A DNA stretch of 28,756 nt from Schoenoplectus triqueter (GCA_964058805.1 CAXKVV010001320.1:1-28756), one strand, 5' to 3'. Positions 10,414 through 21,560 are shown, counted from the stretch's first letter. Numbers and translations are program-made. Notes: generated by a model from the sequence alone, not told the origin.

Positions 10414-11250
10414 AATTAACAAACACTTGGGAAGAATCAAGCTCTCTGTTTGTTCTAGTTCGCACATGCGCGCAGAGAGCGCTTTTGTTCTCTTATGTTC
10501 TTTGCATTTACATGTACTAATTTTACAAACAGGCGAGTTAGTCAACTCTATTTGGCAGTAATAAACTGTTTGCATCTTATTGCTATTTCTGGTTGAGTAT
10601 GCAAGATGTTTGATATAATGTCTCTCAAACCATCTTGTGCTATTAAGTCGGTTGAAACAAGTCGAACTGAATTGGTGTGTGTACTAGTACTGGTACAGGT
10701 CATATTTTTAGATAATATGGTATGCAGCTGGCCTGCTGATCCTTGTACAGATCTGATTTTCTGCTTTTCTAGTACATATCAGTACCTAACATTGGTACAC
10801 CCTCCCAAACTGCTACCCCACCGTAACACCAACAGACCAATGCAATATCTGCTGTCATTCCAATTCAACGTGTTTCACATGATTATTCAAGCTAAAATAT
10901 GTTTATAATTTTTACTCATTATTCTGTTTGTCCGAAAAGAAAAAAGAAATTACCAAATTTGTATGATATTCATCATCTTTACATGATCATATGGTTTCAT
11001 ATTTTGCTGTTGTTTCCTTAGGTTAAACCAGTCATTTCTCATAGGACATGGTACCCACCCCCACACACATCTGATTGTAGTGTACCGGCTAAAAACATGT
11101 GAATGTTATGGAGCATTGTAGAAATCTTGGTTTGGGTACCAGCAAAAGTATGCCGGCACTTCATCCTTTCAAAAGAAAAATGAAATAAATTGGGAACAAA
11201 AAGACCCAACTATATTACAGGCAAACCCTTTTAGAAGAGCCTTGAAGCGG
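10414..11250. other. Spacer between convergent genes
   Basis: It holds the 3' UTR of the receptor kinase and the presumed 3' UTR of the minus-strand aminotransferase. An open frame of about 100 codons at 10606-10908 shows no recognisable domain and no coding-like composition. I see no other gene or repeat. Confidence 0.5.
10560..10565 (+). terminator. Candidate polyadenylation signal of the first receptor-kinase gene
   Basis: AATAAA lies 147 bp after the stop codon at 10411-10413, a reasonable 3' UTR length. No transcript data are available to confirm the cleavage site. Confidence 0.45.
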
Positions 11251-13920
11251 TTATTTTATTTGATGCCCTTCTCTTCCAATTCTAGCCATTAATTCCTCCT
11301 AAAAAAAATAAAAAGTGCTTGAAAATACACAAAAGCCTTTACCACTAGAAAAAAAAAATAATACCCATTGAAGGAAAATGTTGAATAATGCAACATGCTT
11401 GCTTACACAAACCAGCAGTGAAAACAGCGAAAAATTCACTATTTGGTTTCATGTTGCCATATGTCAATCCAGCTAATGCATTTCATTAATTAGATAATGC
11501 ATCTAATATTAGCACATTTTTCCCAATAAGCAGTAGTGCAGTGATAAACCTATTTTAGCACAATAATTTACAGAGCTAGCTTTGATGTATAAAAGTTCAT
11601 TCATCTTACTGACATTTATACCAAATATCAATGCATGGAAGTCAAACAGAAAAAAAAAATAGTGCCATTGCCTTACTAATGCAATAATAAAGTTATAATG
11701 AGTTATACATCATGCAAGGGAAATAATATGGTCATCACTGTCTATCCCATTCAATGTGAGGTCTGATTTAGAAAATTAATAAGTAAAATAAATAAAGTTG
11801 ACAAGAAGTGTACCTGTATCATTGTGGTGATCTGTCCTGGACCCTGGTACCAATTAATCAATTTTAGAATGGCAAAATCCTCATGTCATTACTGAAATAA
11901 AAAATTATTAAAAGTGCATACCTCAAAGTTTTTGGAAACCCAAGATACATCCTCCCATGTTTTTAGTTCCAAATCTTTATATGACCCTGGAGCTTGAATG
12001 GAATCAACATGCTGAACAATTCTCAAGCTACCTGCGAATTTTTGTCACAATTTACCCATCTTGTCACAAGCTTTGATCCTTTTCAATGCAAATTTGTAAG
12101 CAAAGCTATACTTTAACCAGTAAAGGTCCTTTTCGAAAGATAATACAAATGCAAAAAAAAATTCCATGACAGAAAAATATACAGGCTTTTTTAACAATAT
12201 AATACACTAATCCATTTTGATTGCAGCATATGACTACTTTTTTTGCAAAGAGTGGTGTTTTTATAAATAAAAAAGAAACAGAACAAATCAATTTGAGAAG
12301 GTAAACATTGCACTATACTTGTTATGAAGGCCTCCTCCCAATATTTTCTCTGAGACCATGATGGAGCAACCTCTCTTAGGGGGATCCCTTTGTCAGAACA
12401 TACCCTATCAAGCAAAAACATTCTATCTTAAAATATTGAAATAGATACACCAGTGTGATTGGCACAGACCTTTTTTGTTTACTGGTAACTCGATTATTTC
12501 ACATGGAGAAACAATGGGAACAAAATAAATGAAACAAAACGAACATATGTGCTTCATAGGGTGGGTGTGTTGGGGGGGGGGGGGGGGGGGTTGAGCAGCA
12601 TACTCAATAACTAGTTGACGTACAATTCCAGGAAGTACACCATGTTTTATGGGGGCTGTTTGTACTTCTATCCCATTGCTTGATGATGCATTTTGAATAG
12701 TAGATCTGTCAGCCACCTAAATTTTCATAAAGAAAGATTTTAATATTTATGTCTACATCAAACTTCTCGAAATGCAAGGGATTTCCACTTGGAGGTAACA
12801 GACTAAAAGTAACCAATAAACTGAGCTTTTTCGCTATGGTCTATGCAGTAAAAAACAAGGAGCTGAGTATCCTTCAGTTATCTCATACAACTTGCAAAAT
12901 GAATGAAGACTTCATTTATGTGGCATCATCCTAGTGTTCTATGCCTCTGTATGTATATTTTTGCTTTACAGAATGTGTACATAGATATTCTGAGGATCCA
13001 CAACAGAACATATAAAGCAGCAATACTGATATGTGGTTCCTAAACATAGTATAATATGAGTATGGAGGCACAAAGATGCTTTTCATTTCCAAAATTTTGC
13101 ATCAGAAATAACGGAGCATAAAACAAAAAAAAAATAATGCTGAACCAAGAAGCAGCCAAACAAATTAGGGGGGTCAAAAGAATGAACACGGACCTTACAG
13201 ACAACAAAAAAGTTAGTTACTGAACCCTCAAGCAATTCATCTCCATTGTTCGTCAATAGTAACTCAGTTGCATCAGGCGGCCTCATCTTTTCTAACACTT
13301 TTCTCAGCCTATCATTCAGGAAATTACTAATACTTCTGAGGTTATAAATAAAGAAAGATATAGTAATGGAATAAAAAGTAAATAAAATAAAGAGAGCAAT
13401 AACGAAACGAGCCACCTAACCTAACCCAATCAGAATATTTGGCAGAAGCGAGATCCCTACCAGGCCCAGCCACTGCCAAGCGGGCCCCAGCAGAACCGAA
13501 AACGGGGGGTGCGTAAAAGCCGATATGGAGGAAAACATGGAAGGAGGAGCCGGCAGCAGCGTGGTTGGTTCTGACGAGGGCTGTGAGCGCCAACTCATCC
13601 GTGAGACCACACTGGGCCCGGCGGTGACAAGCAAGACGGAGTCCGAGCGCCAAAGAGAGGTCGAGTGATGGGGCAACTGATGAGAAATGGGAAGGGGGCG
13701 GAGGGGGCGCGGGGCCGAGGAGATGAGGGCGGGTGAGAGAGAGAATGCGGAGAGATTGGGAGAGGCGGGAGAGATGGCGGTGCCAGAAAAGGACGCAGGA
13801 TGAGGATGCAGTGTGGTGAGTGCGAGTGGTGGTGTAGGCACCGGAGGTGGACTGGAGGAAGGAGGAGACGGAAGGGACATCTCCAGTTTGAGGTACGCCG
13901 TTGATCAGCAGCAATGCCAT
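11251..13920 (-). CDS. Class IV aminotransferase-like PLP enzyme (branched-chain/D-amino-acid aminotransferase superfamily)
   Basis: Seven exons, in transcript order 13920-13421, 13308-13194, 12716-12604, 12404-12319, 12031-11922, 11843-11814 and 11298-11251, join in frame to 333 residues. All introns are GT-AG with matching phases. The start MALLLINGV and the GAYTTTRT motif (27-34) resemble the plant At3g54970-type proteins. The sequence then runs VFLHIGFYAPP, KYSDWVR (Lys161 is the likely PLP-binding lysine by position), LLEGSVTNFFVV (Glu194) and HGVLPGIVRQLVIE (230-243), the usual fold-type IV order. The C terminus ends GPGQITTMIQ, then a 48-nt last exon. Members of this superfamily transaminate branched-chain or D-amino acids or act as lyases (ADCL); the substrate of this subgroup is unknown to me. 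Exon 1 is strongly GC-rich, unlike the rest of the window. Confidence 0.88.
12572..12590. repeat. 19-base G homopolymer inside an aminotransferase intron
   Basis: An uninterrupted G19 run on the plus strand reads as C19 in the aminotransferase pre-mRNA. It begins about 11 bases downstream of the donor site of the intron at 12405-12603. Such runs are unstable and prone to length errors in sequencing and PCR. Confidence 0.9.
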
Positions 13921-14577
13921 TCTTTTTTTTTCTTTTCTTTTTTTTTCTCCGATTTTGCACGTTTATTAAAGTACCAATTATATTTTGTTTCCATTCTCGT
14001 CCCCTCGTCCTATCCGTCCTTGAGGAATGAGGACCGCCTCATCGCCCTTGCAGTAAATCATGTTTGATATTGAACCTTTAAAAGGGTTTGAGAACGAGAT
14101 GTTAGGATATACTTGGATATTATGTGCTTTTAGATACCATACTTCTTGTTTTTGTAAATATTTACATTATATTTACGCTAAATTGCTTTTAAATTAACTA
14201 GTACAGTGCCCACGTCATACATACGGCGGATTTACTTAAAATGATAAAATAACACAAATTTAATCAAATTTTATTCTTTATTATAATTCATTATTTAAAC
14301 TTTTTCCCCTAATAAGTGAAAGAGGTGCTATCATAATTTGGCTACATTGTTCCTTTCTTTGTCAATTTCCTACTTTCTTGTACTCTTGTATATTCAATAG
14401 TCTAACATTACCGGAGAGGTCATGGTTTTGTATTCTAAAGCTCAAATTATCACATTGAATTTTTTTTATTTTTTTTGTCATGGAAGCCCCATTTGAAATT
14501 CTAACAAGAGAGGTGTAGTTTGGGAAATGATATATTTTCTCTCATTTATCAAGTTTGGGTTTACAAATGAATCTCCA
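13921..14577. other. Spacer upstream of the aminotransferase gene
   Basis: Just upstream of the minus-strand ATG is a purine-rich leader (plus-strand T/C run at 13922-13947). The rest is AT-rich with no recognisable gene or transposon. It includes the 5' flank of the aminotransferase and the 3' flank of the unidentified minus-strand gene. Confidence 0.4.
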
Positions 14578-16115
14578 TTAAATAACTTTCAGTTTCAAGG
14601 CACCAAGGGGATTATACATAGTTGTTATGTCAGATAATTTTTGGTGGAGTTCTGGCATTGTTTTTAAAATATCTACAGATAAAAGAATTATGTCACAATG
14701 TTACATACTGACAGAGCAAATGCAGGATTTTGGTTGAGGGGGGCAATTATCGGATTGTAATAGTTTATCGGGTTCAAATTCATTAACTAATTGGATACTA
14801 AATAAAAAATTAATAAGTTAATATATATTCTTATCTAATAAAAAATTTATTGAAATAATAATATTTTATATATTAAAAATAACAATAAAATAAAGCTTAA
14901 AATAATAGATAATCAAGTTGATGAAGAAAGTTTTGTCTACGGAACTTTATATTTTGATATCTTTGTATAATTATTTCATTATGCACGATATTAAAAAAAA
15001 TTCTCAATAAAATTAATCAGACAATCCATGGAGCAAAAATTCAAGGGGGGGGGGGGTAAATTATCGAAAACATTACCGAAAAATACTATTTTTCAAAATT
15101 CATGGGGGTAGCTGCCCCCCGGTGTACACCAGATCCGCCCCTGCATACTGCACAAGCAAGACCATACAAACTTTAAAGATTTAAAGAAAACTACAAGACC
15201 TCATCTTCTAATATAAAATGTGGTTACCTTGAAAAGATTTCTGTACAGAATCATCTTCAAATAAACTGAACATATCAGCAATTGATGCATCATTTTTTTG
15301 TGCATAAATTGGAGCCCTTTTCTAATAAAAGAGATTTTTCTATAGAGTTCTTCGTGTTCCTTTCCAGCCTGGCCATGAAGAAGAGACAAACAGGTAGAAA
15401 ATTGATAGTTTCTATTGCGTACCATATTGGTTTTACAAGCATGTACCAAATTTCTTATTTTATAGCACTTGCAAAATAGCTTATGTTTTATGATTCAATT
15501 GCCAAACTCCATCAATAGTGGATTTGGAAAAAAAATCCCATATTTTTCTTTCAATAAATAAACATCATTCTATTAATTATGTTCAAGCACAAACTTCTAA
15601 TGTGAGACCAGCTCCCAAAATGAATATTAAGCTAAAAAAATAAGTTTTTTGTGCATGAGTTTATAGAAAATAATATATATTGATATCCTAATCTGAAGAT
15701 ATGAGATAGAAAAAAGGAGTGGTACAGTCTGGATATTTTAAGATAGCAAAGTTTCACTTACGATAATCAAACTTTTAACTATTTTGCACAATATATAGTC
15801 ATTTGGGTAATTCTCTATGCATATTGTAGGAGCATTTAAAAATCTCTTTTCATATTATTTTTTGTACTTTTCTGTTTAATATGACATGTTAAAGAGAACC
15901 CAAAAGCTCGAAAAATGGTTAGATTAAACATGAGTTACTTACAGTGGCACGTACGCTTCTTTCTTAAGGAACCTCACTGACTCACTGTCAAGCTGCTACA
16001 TCAGCTAGCTCTAGGCAACGAGGGGATGGACTATTACTACTTTTTGCTACTGCTATCATACCAGTATCCCTCATGCCCCAAAAGCTAAATTTAGAATTTC
16101 TAGTTGTAATAATAA

Positions 16116-16164
<49 letters not shown>

Positions 16165-16432
16165 TTCTAGTTGCAAGGTTGTCACACCGGATCCGAGCAA
16201 GTGCCCTGCAAAAGTCAAGGACAAGAGTTACAATACGAAATAACTAACTCGTTATTAACCCATACAATGCAAAGAAAAAATAACAAATAAATATGATGTT
16301 CATTCAAAGATATGGTAAGGAATTATAATTTGATAAAAGCAGTGAATACACATGTTCCTGCATCAACAGCAGGAAAATCTACATCTATATCTCTCATTGC
16401 ACTAATAAAGTTGGATCCATTATCAATAATAT
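14578..16432 (-). CDS. Unidentified minus-strand gene, partly resolved exons
   Basis: Several blocks read as exons on the minus strand. 16432-16352 encodes IIDNGSNFISAMRDIDVDF...DAGT. The block from 16205 down to about 16162 encodes WHLLGSGVTTLQLEI and joins it in phase (T|GG). 15995-15943 encodes QLDSESVRFLKKEAYVPL. 15321-15228 encodes DASIADMFSLFEDDSVQ. 14672-14578 encodes DILKTMPELHQKLSD... ending ALKLKVI and TAA, joining the previous block in phase (G|AT). Each has plausible AG/GT borders and protein-like composition. I do not recognise the family. The junction between the third and fourth blocks does not match in phase, so an exon is missed or the gene is damaged, and a (TAA)n insertion falls at the second block. 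A 5' end near 17010 (ATG in MSAEAANIDSL) is possible but unsupported. It could be a pseudogene. Confidence 0.4.
14712..15143. mobile_element. Short non-autonomous hAT-like element with a G12 run
   Basis: The right end, read on the minus strand, begins CAGGGGCGGATCTGG, a terminus often seen in plant hAT elements; the left end begins CAGAGCAAATGCAGG. Flanks CATACTGA (14704-14711) and CATACTGC (15144-15151) match at 7 of 8 bases, fitting a hAT 8 bp target duplication. It is about 432 bp, has no coding capacity, and has G-rich subterminal tracts near both ends (15045-15056 is G12). It lies in the intron between the last two readable exons of the unidentified minus-strand gene. Confidence 0.65.
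16095..16173. repeat. (TAA)n tract bounded by a 12 bp direct repeat
   Basis: AATTTCTAGTTG occurs at 16095-16106 and again at 16162-16173. The 55 bp between them are almost pure TAA/AAT repeats. A target duplication around only a TAA-type tail is what a severely 5'-truncated LINE or SINE insertion would leave. Coincidental slippage is the alternative. The insertion adds 67 bp and would shift frame if it lies in an exon of the minus-strand gene. Confidence 0.65.
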
Positions 16433-17394
16433 CTATTCCAAGGGTATAAAAATAAAGATTTATCAACATGGACCATTTGAAGAATATTAATATTCATAAT
16501 TATAATAAGCACATAAAAGTGATATTCAAATTGCATATTATGAAGAATAAAAATTGAAGCAAATCACTATTTGAGCATCGAGAAAAAAGAATAAAAAAAA
16601 GTCAGCAAAAATTCCATAATTAATAGCAGTAGAACTGTAGAAGCAATATTTGCAAAAGTATTTACATGTGTTTTTTTTTTTTTTTGAAATATAGTACCTC
16701 CCATCAAAGTATAACTCCAAAACATGTGTATTTTTGAAGAAAAAAAATTTACATTTGAGTTACAGTGTTCAACTTTTGTACAGCTCATGTGTAACAAAAC
16801 AAGTAGCAATTCCATTTTAGGACCCGATAAAGTCTAAGATAAGTTACAAATTCATAAAGTTCATGGCTCATACATAGAATGCATGATGGAAAAACTAATT
16901 AAGTCTGCAATACTGCATAGTTCTCTGTGTTAATTTCATTATGTTGGAAGTTGGAACACAAGAAAAAGAAAAAGAAAAAGAAAAAGAGAGTCAATGTTGG
17001 CAGCTTCAGCGCTCATGAGGAGCCGTGTATCCACTAATCTCTCCACCAATCAAATTGATTTTATCATTTTATGGACCAGTACTAATACTATTTTTTCCCA
17101 CTTTAATTTGAATGGCGGATTATTGATGCATGCATCCATCCACCAAATTATTCATTTCATTGGACCAATATGACGTACATCGCCTTCATTTAGTGAACAA
17201 TCATTACTAACTTCTCAAATTTGCTCATCTTCATTTAATGACTTTGGTAAGTGCTAAGTGGTAAACGTACATTACATTTATGGCGTCATTTTTTTTATTT
17301 AATCCCAACTACTCAATTCAATGTATATATCAGCCAGGGAAAGTAAACTTTTTAGATGAACTGAATGTTTTATGGTCAATTTTTTATTTTTAGA
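16433..17394. other. AT-rich flank with possible 5' part of the unidentified minus-strand gene
   Basis: No clear exon was established. A (AAAAAG)n tract occupies about 16960-16987. On the minus strand an ATTGG (inverse CCAAT) box near 17047 precedes an ATG near 17010. These could belong to a promoter and first exon, but I cannot connect them by splicing to the exons further down. Confidence 0.25.
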
Positions 17395-18790
17395 AAATTA
17401 TTTTTTAATCGCGCAAAATCACAAGAGTCGTTGTTCTTTACGATCAACTAGGAAGGACCGAGATTTTCTATTTTTCCCCTCTTAGGATTGTGAAAATATA
17501 ACGCTCCAATTTCTTTAGGAACCTAATAAAATCTGATCCCTCCAATTTTTTTTTTGTAGAGTTTTATAATTGTTTTATATTTCTCTAGAGTTTTGTAAAT
17601 TTATACTACTGGATGAAAAATTGAATGCATCAACGAGTGTGAATTACAACATTGATGTCACATGCACATTTTGTGACAACGATGGTATCAATCTTGATGG
17701 CTCTAAGAGTCAGATTTATATCGAGTTGAGATTACTTCTAGTCATTTCAATCTGAGTATTAGAGCAATAATCAATACAACACAATCAGATTTTGGTCCTT
17801 ATTTCTATACATTATTTTGAATGAATTCTGAGAAAAATTGAATAACGATAAAATAGATCGTGTTTCAGTGGGTGGGTTTCGCACATTATAGCTAATTCTA
17901 GAATTATAATCAATTACATGTCTTGTTTGTTATGATCCACTTCCAGGAAGTATCATCACCGGATCGAGTTACAACATCTATGATGTTTACAATAGAAATA
18001 AACTCATCAAGGAGATATGTCTTTTATTTTTAATATCTATACAAATAAGATGTCATTAAAGATTCCAATATGTATATACACACATAATAGGGATAATGAG
18101 GTGAAATTATTTATGATGTTGAATTAATTGTGGAAGGGCTAACTAAATATCAATGTTACAACCATGCAATCATCTACTTGTTGTGTGTTCCTTCAGAAGA
18201 TTGGATCTGAGTGCTTACATAAATCTGTATTACACTTTGGAGTATTTCACAAACACATGTTTGATCATTTTTGAAGTTTCTACAACTGAAGAGATTGATC
18301 CATGTACCACGGTACACTTCTCAGACGGGATCCAATGAAGATCAACAAAGTCGAACATGATTAACGTGGGCGTGGGAGGAAGGGATAAAAATTATGTTAG
18401 ATAATTGATGTAATATATTTTAATTAATTAATATTATATACCTTATTTGTTATATATTTTCTAATTAATTAGCATAGTACTTCTTTTATGATACTTTTTT
18501 GTTATTTAGTGAAGTTTTTTCATTATTATAATTAAAAATTTCAACAAAAAATAATTGAAAAACAATTGTGAATAACTAAATTATATTAATTTTATCAATT
18601 ATCAATTTTAAAATATCTATCATATAAATTATACGAATTTTATTAAAAAAAATAGAGGAATATGGACCAAAATTTTATCTCAGTTCTTAAGATTCTTTTT
18701 AGGGTCCGAAATATTATCTCGACCCTTCTAGTCAATTGAATTAAAAAAAAGACAGTGATGTGACTTTGCGATAAAAAAAAATACTTTTGT
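17395..18790. mobile_element. About 1.4 kb element with long imperfect inverted repeats
   Basis: The left arm (about 17395-17545) and the reverse complement of the right arm (about 18650-18785) share an ordered series of blocks: TTTTTTAATCGCGCAAAATCAC against TTTTTTATCGCAAAGTCAC, then TCAACTAGGAAGGACCGAGAT against TTGACTAGAAGGGTCGAGAT, then a pyrimidine-rich run. The roughly 1.1 kb between shows no open frame with a known domain. Long inverted repeats flanking non-coding DNA suggest a non-autonomous Mutator-like or foldback element. Exact ends and target duplication were not found. Confidence 0.5.
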
Positions 18791-20000
18791 AAACATAATT
18801 TTTTTTTCTAAACTTAAAAAATATTTTATGGGTTATATTTTATAATCGTGGCCTAGGTAATTGTATAATTGGGTTGTTGAACGGGAGGTCATAGAGAACG
18901 ATAAGATATGAATGATGGGGGACCAATAAGGCAATAATATAGAGGCAACGACTAACGAGGCAGGTGGATTAGCTAGTCAACTGGTCAAATCATATATGTA
19001 ACGTGCTTATTTTAGTCCTCTGAATTTAGCTTCCACTCAATAGTTCTAGTTATACCGCATCAATTTGATTCAGTTCAATGATGATGTTTTTCATATGAAA
19101 TGTTACATTTTGTAAATTGGATGAAAATCCCTATAATATTTAAAATTGAAGATTTTATATCTATCTATACAATAAATAGAAAGCTAGTGAGAACAATAAT
19201 TAGAAATCTATACTATTATATAAAGCATCTAAGAATTGAAGAGTCCATTTTTTTATCATGGTATTCTTTGTTATATCAATTTTATCTCTCAATTAGATAG
19301 ATAATATTTATTTTTAGTTGATTGAACGTATGTAATCGCGTCCATTGATCATTTTTTTCTCTCCATTTCTTTCTCATCTATACTGTTATTTTCATAATAT
19401 AGTTTTTTTTATTTAGCAACTTTGTGCATATTTGATAAGAAATTAATGATGATAATATATATTAAAATAATTCATTTTTTTACTATAAACTCATGAATCA
19501 TTAACTCATACTGTCTAAAAAAATCTTATTAATATGAATTTTTTATTTTATAATATTTTAATGTTTAAATAAAAAAATCTGATAGACGGGTATATAAGTA
19601 GTAACTAAGTTTTGCTCGTGATCGGAAGATGCGTTTTAGTTTTGTGTTCAGAGATATACAGGCACAGCTAAGCCTAAGCTAGAACAGGGATGAGGGATGT
19701 GATATAAAAAAATAATAATAATAATAATAATAAGGTTGCGTTGGAGATATGTATGTACACAGTACATATATGTCTCTATCATGAGAGCTGGAGCGCACAC
19801 GCTTCAACATTTGAAGATCAAAATGAATCAGTCTCACAGATCAGAAAAAACCAGGACTCTGGACTCTGCTTGGGTTGACCTGTTGACCCACAGCGCACAT
19901 GTAACATTAACATGTGGATTGAATTAATAAAATTCCAGCACAATTATCCAATTAATTAATTAATATTTTATGACATGTTGGGAGTAGAAAGTGGCCGGGC
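18791..20000. other. AT-rich intergenic DNA with minor repeats
   Basis: No gene is seen. A (TAA)n microsatellite lies at about 19710-19733. At 19207 TCTATACTATTATATAAAGCA resembles the 5' terminus of some plant Helitrons, but I could not find a convincing 3' hairpin and CTRR end, so this is only noted. Confidence 0.3.
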
Positions 20001-20306
20001 GTACCTTTTGCATTTCGTTAATATGATCAACCAACGCCAACGGTGTCCCTTGTCACGGCGTGTCGGCAAAACAGAATTATTAATTATTAATATTTTTTAA
20101 TAATTATTACTTATTACTATTGGTATTAGTACTGGTACTATTGTATAGAGGACTAGGAGAGCAGTTTTTTTGGTAAATGAAATTTAAAAAAATGAAATGA
20201 TATGAATATTCTCTTTTATTTACGATAATAGTATGGAGTGAATTTAAAACTCACATTCAGATGTTGTTAGCATTGGCTGATCATATTAATGAAATACAAA
20301 ATGTAC
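20001..20306. mobile_element. Short foldback (MITE-like) element, about 306 bp
   Basis: The 41 bp at 20001-20041 (GTACCTTTTGCATTTCGTTA...) and the reverse complement of 20266-20306 (GTACATTTTGTATTTCATTA...) match at about 33 positions, including an exact TTAATATGATCA. The interior is AT-rich and non-coding. No flanking duplication was identified. Confidence 0.6.
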
Positions 20307-20940
20307 ACCTGTCAAATAATTTTTTACGTTTGCTTGTTTATTTATAGTAAAAAAATAGCATGAAGTTTGGATCGAGTTTTAAATTCGATTCCAGATAATT
20401 TATTTATATATTATCATACACTCAGTAGTCTTCTTCTTCTTTTTCCTTCAGTCATTTCTTCAAAAAATTAATTATTACTGTTGTAAGAGTTTCCAACTGC
20501 AAGTATGTCTTTCGACAAATCCAATCCAGATCTGTATTTAGCACTTTTTTTCTCATCTATATTGTATATTTTTATTTTTATTTGGACTATTAATTTTTAC
20601 TGTGACATTAAAATACATTAACAGTAGGGTTTATCGTTCATATTGTAGAGACAACTACGTTGTTGATCAATTTATATCACAAAGGTCAAATCTTGAACAC
20701 TTCAACCGGCACGGGGTTACGTTATACGTGACACGTGCATATTTTCTACCGACGAGATAATCAGTATTCATGTCTTGAAAAGACATATTTATATTGGTTT
20801 AAAATTGCTTCCTAATCATTTCAACATCACCATTAGTACACGAATCAATATTGTCCAACTAGGTTTGGGTCATTTTTTATAGTTTATTTAGAGTAGTTTC
20901 TGAGAAAATTTGGGGAATGATTAAAACGACAGATCTTTTT
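20307..20940. other. AT-rich intergenic DNA
   Basis: I see no gene, RNA or clear element. It may include the decayed 5' part of the Mutator-like relic that becomes readable at 20941. Confidence 0.35.
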
Positions 20941-21560
20941 TATAGTTGGGAGAGGTCATACGAGATGCTTCCATCTCTGCTAACAGCCATATAAAATTCT
21001 ACAAATGGCACCAAATACTTCATAGAGACGGCGCCCTCAATAAAATTTTATATTAAAATATTTAATCGTGTTGTATGGGTATTTGGTCCATAAATTGCAG
21101 CATGATCTAACCTACGGTCGGTCTTAACTATCGATGCTTGATTTTTATCGGGTCAATATGCTGGTAAACTATTTATGATATGTGCTTATGATGTGGATCA
21201 ACAAATACTACCACTTACATCTACTGTGGCAGCAGACAAGAAAAGTGCAACTAACTAGGGTTGGTTCATGTAGTGGTTGCGTAACGAGATTATTGGTCCT
21301 AATAAAATTACCATTATCTCATATCAACATCTAGGTATAAGGACAGTTTTTGAGAGACCATATTTTGAATGATAGGAATCGGCAGACAAAGTTGTTCATC
21401 ATTTTTGTATTCAACACATTACACAAAATATATATAAGGACTGCCATATAAAAATAGTAAAGGCTCTTTTCAAACAAACTGTAAGACATAAGAAGCCATA
21501 AAAATATGAGAAATTTATGAAAAAATTAATAATATTACGCCAACATCCCATAAGTACATA
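20941..21560 (+). pseudogene. Mutator-like (MULE) transposase relic
   Basis: One continuous reading frame matches the MULE transposase core in order: SWERSYEMLPSLL, NRVVWVFGP, VLTIDA (first catalytic Asp), FLSGQYAGKLFM, CAYDVDQQILPL, the WFM/WLRN region, QHLGIRTVFERP and HHFCIQHITQNIYKDC (C-x2-H zinc-binding motif). Nine in-frame stops interrupt it. The Asp normally in the SD(R)H motif is Tyr here (SYQHLGI). There is no frameshift over 620 bp. Terminal inverted repeats were not found, and the N- and C-terminal parts are missing or unreadable. Confidence 0.8.

Noticed and set aside
10606..10908. 100-codon open frame after the first receptor-kinase gene
   Set aside because: No domain, no splice or homology support, and it lies in a 3' flank between convergent genes.
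13595..13960. Proline-rich and Arg/Lys-rich minus-strand frames overlapping aminotransferase exon 1
   Set aside because: They are shadow frames of a GC-rich exon; the frame beginning MALLLINGV joins six further exons in phase.
15201..15449. Minus-strand frame containing EHEELYRKISFIR, which resembles the K-box of AGL17-type MADS proteins
   Set aside because: The likeness covers about 13 residues, with no MADS domain or other K-box exons nearby. Another frame in the same stretch (DASIADMFSLFEDD) is more protein-like and splices in phase to a downstream exon.
15988..16224. Open frame with a long poly-isoleucine run
   Set aside because: The isoleucines are just the (TAA)n insertion read on the minus strand; it is not a protein feature.
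19207..19620. Possible Helitron beginning TCTATACTATTATATAAAGCA
   Set aside because: No convincing 3' hairpin followed by CTRR and no A/T insertion context at the far end could be established.
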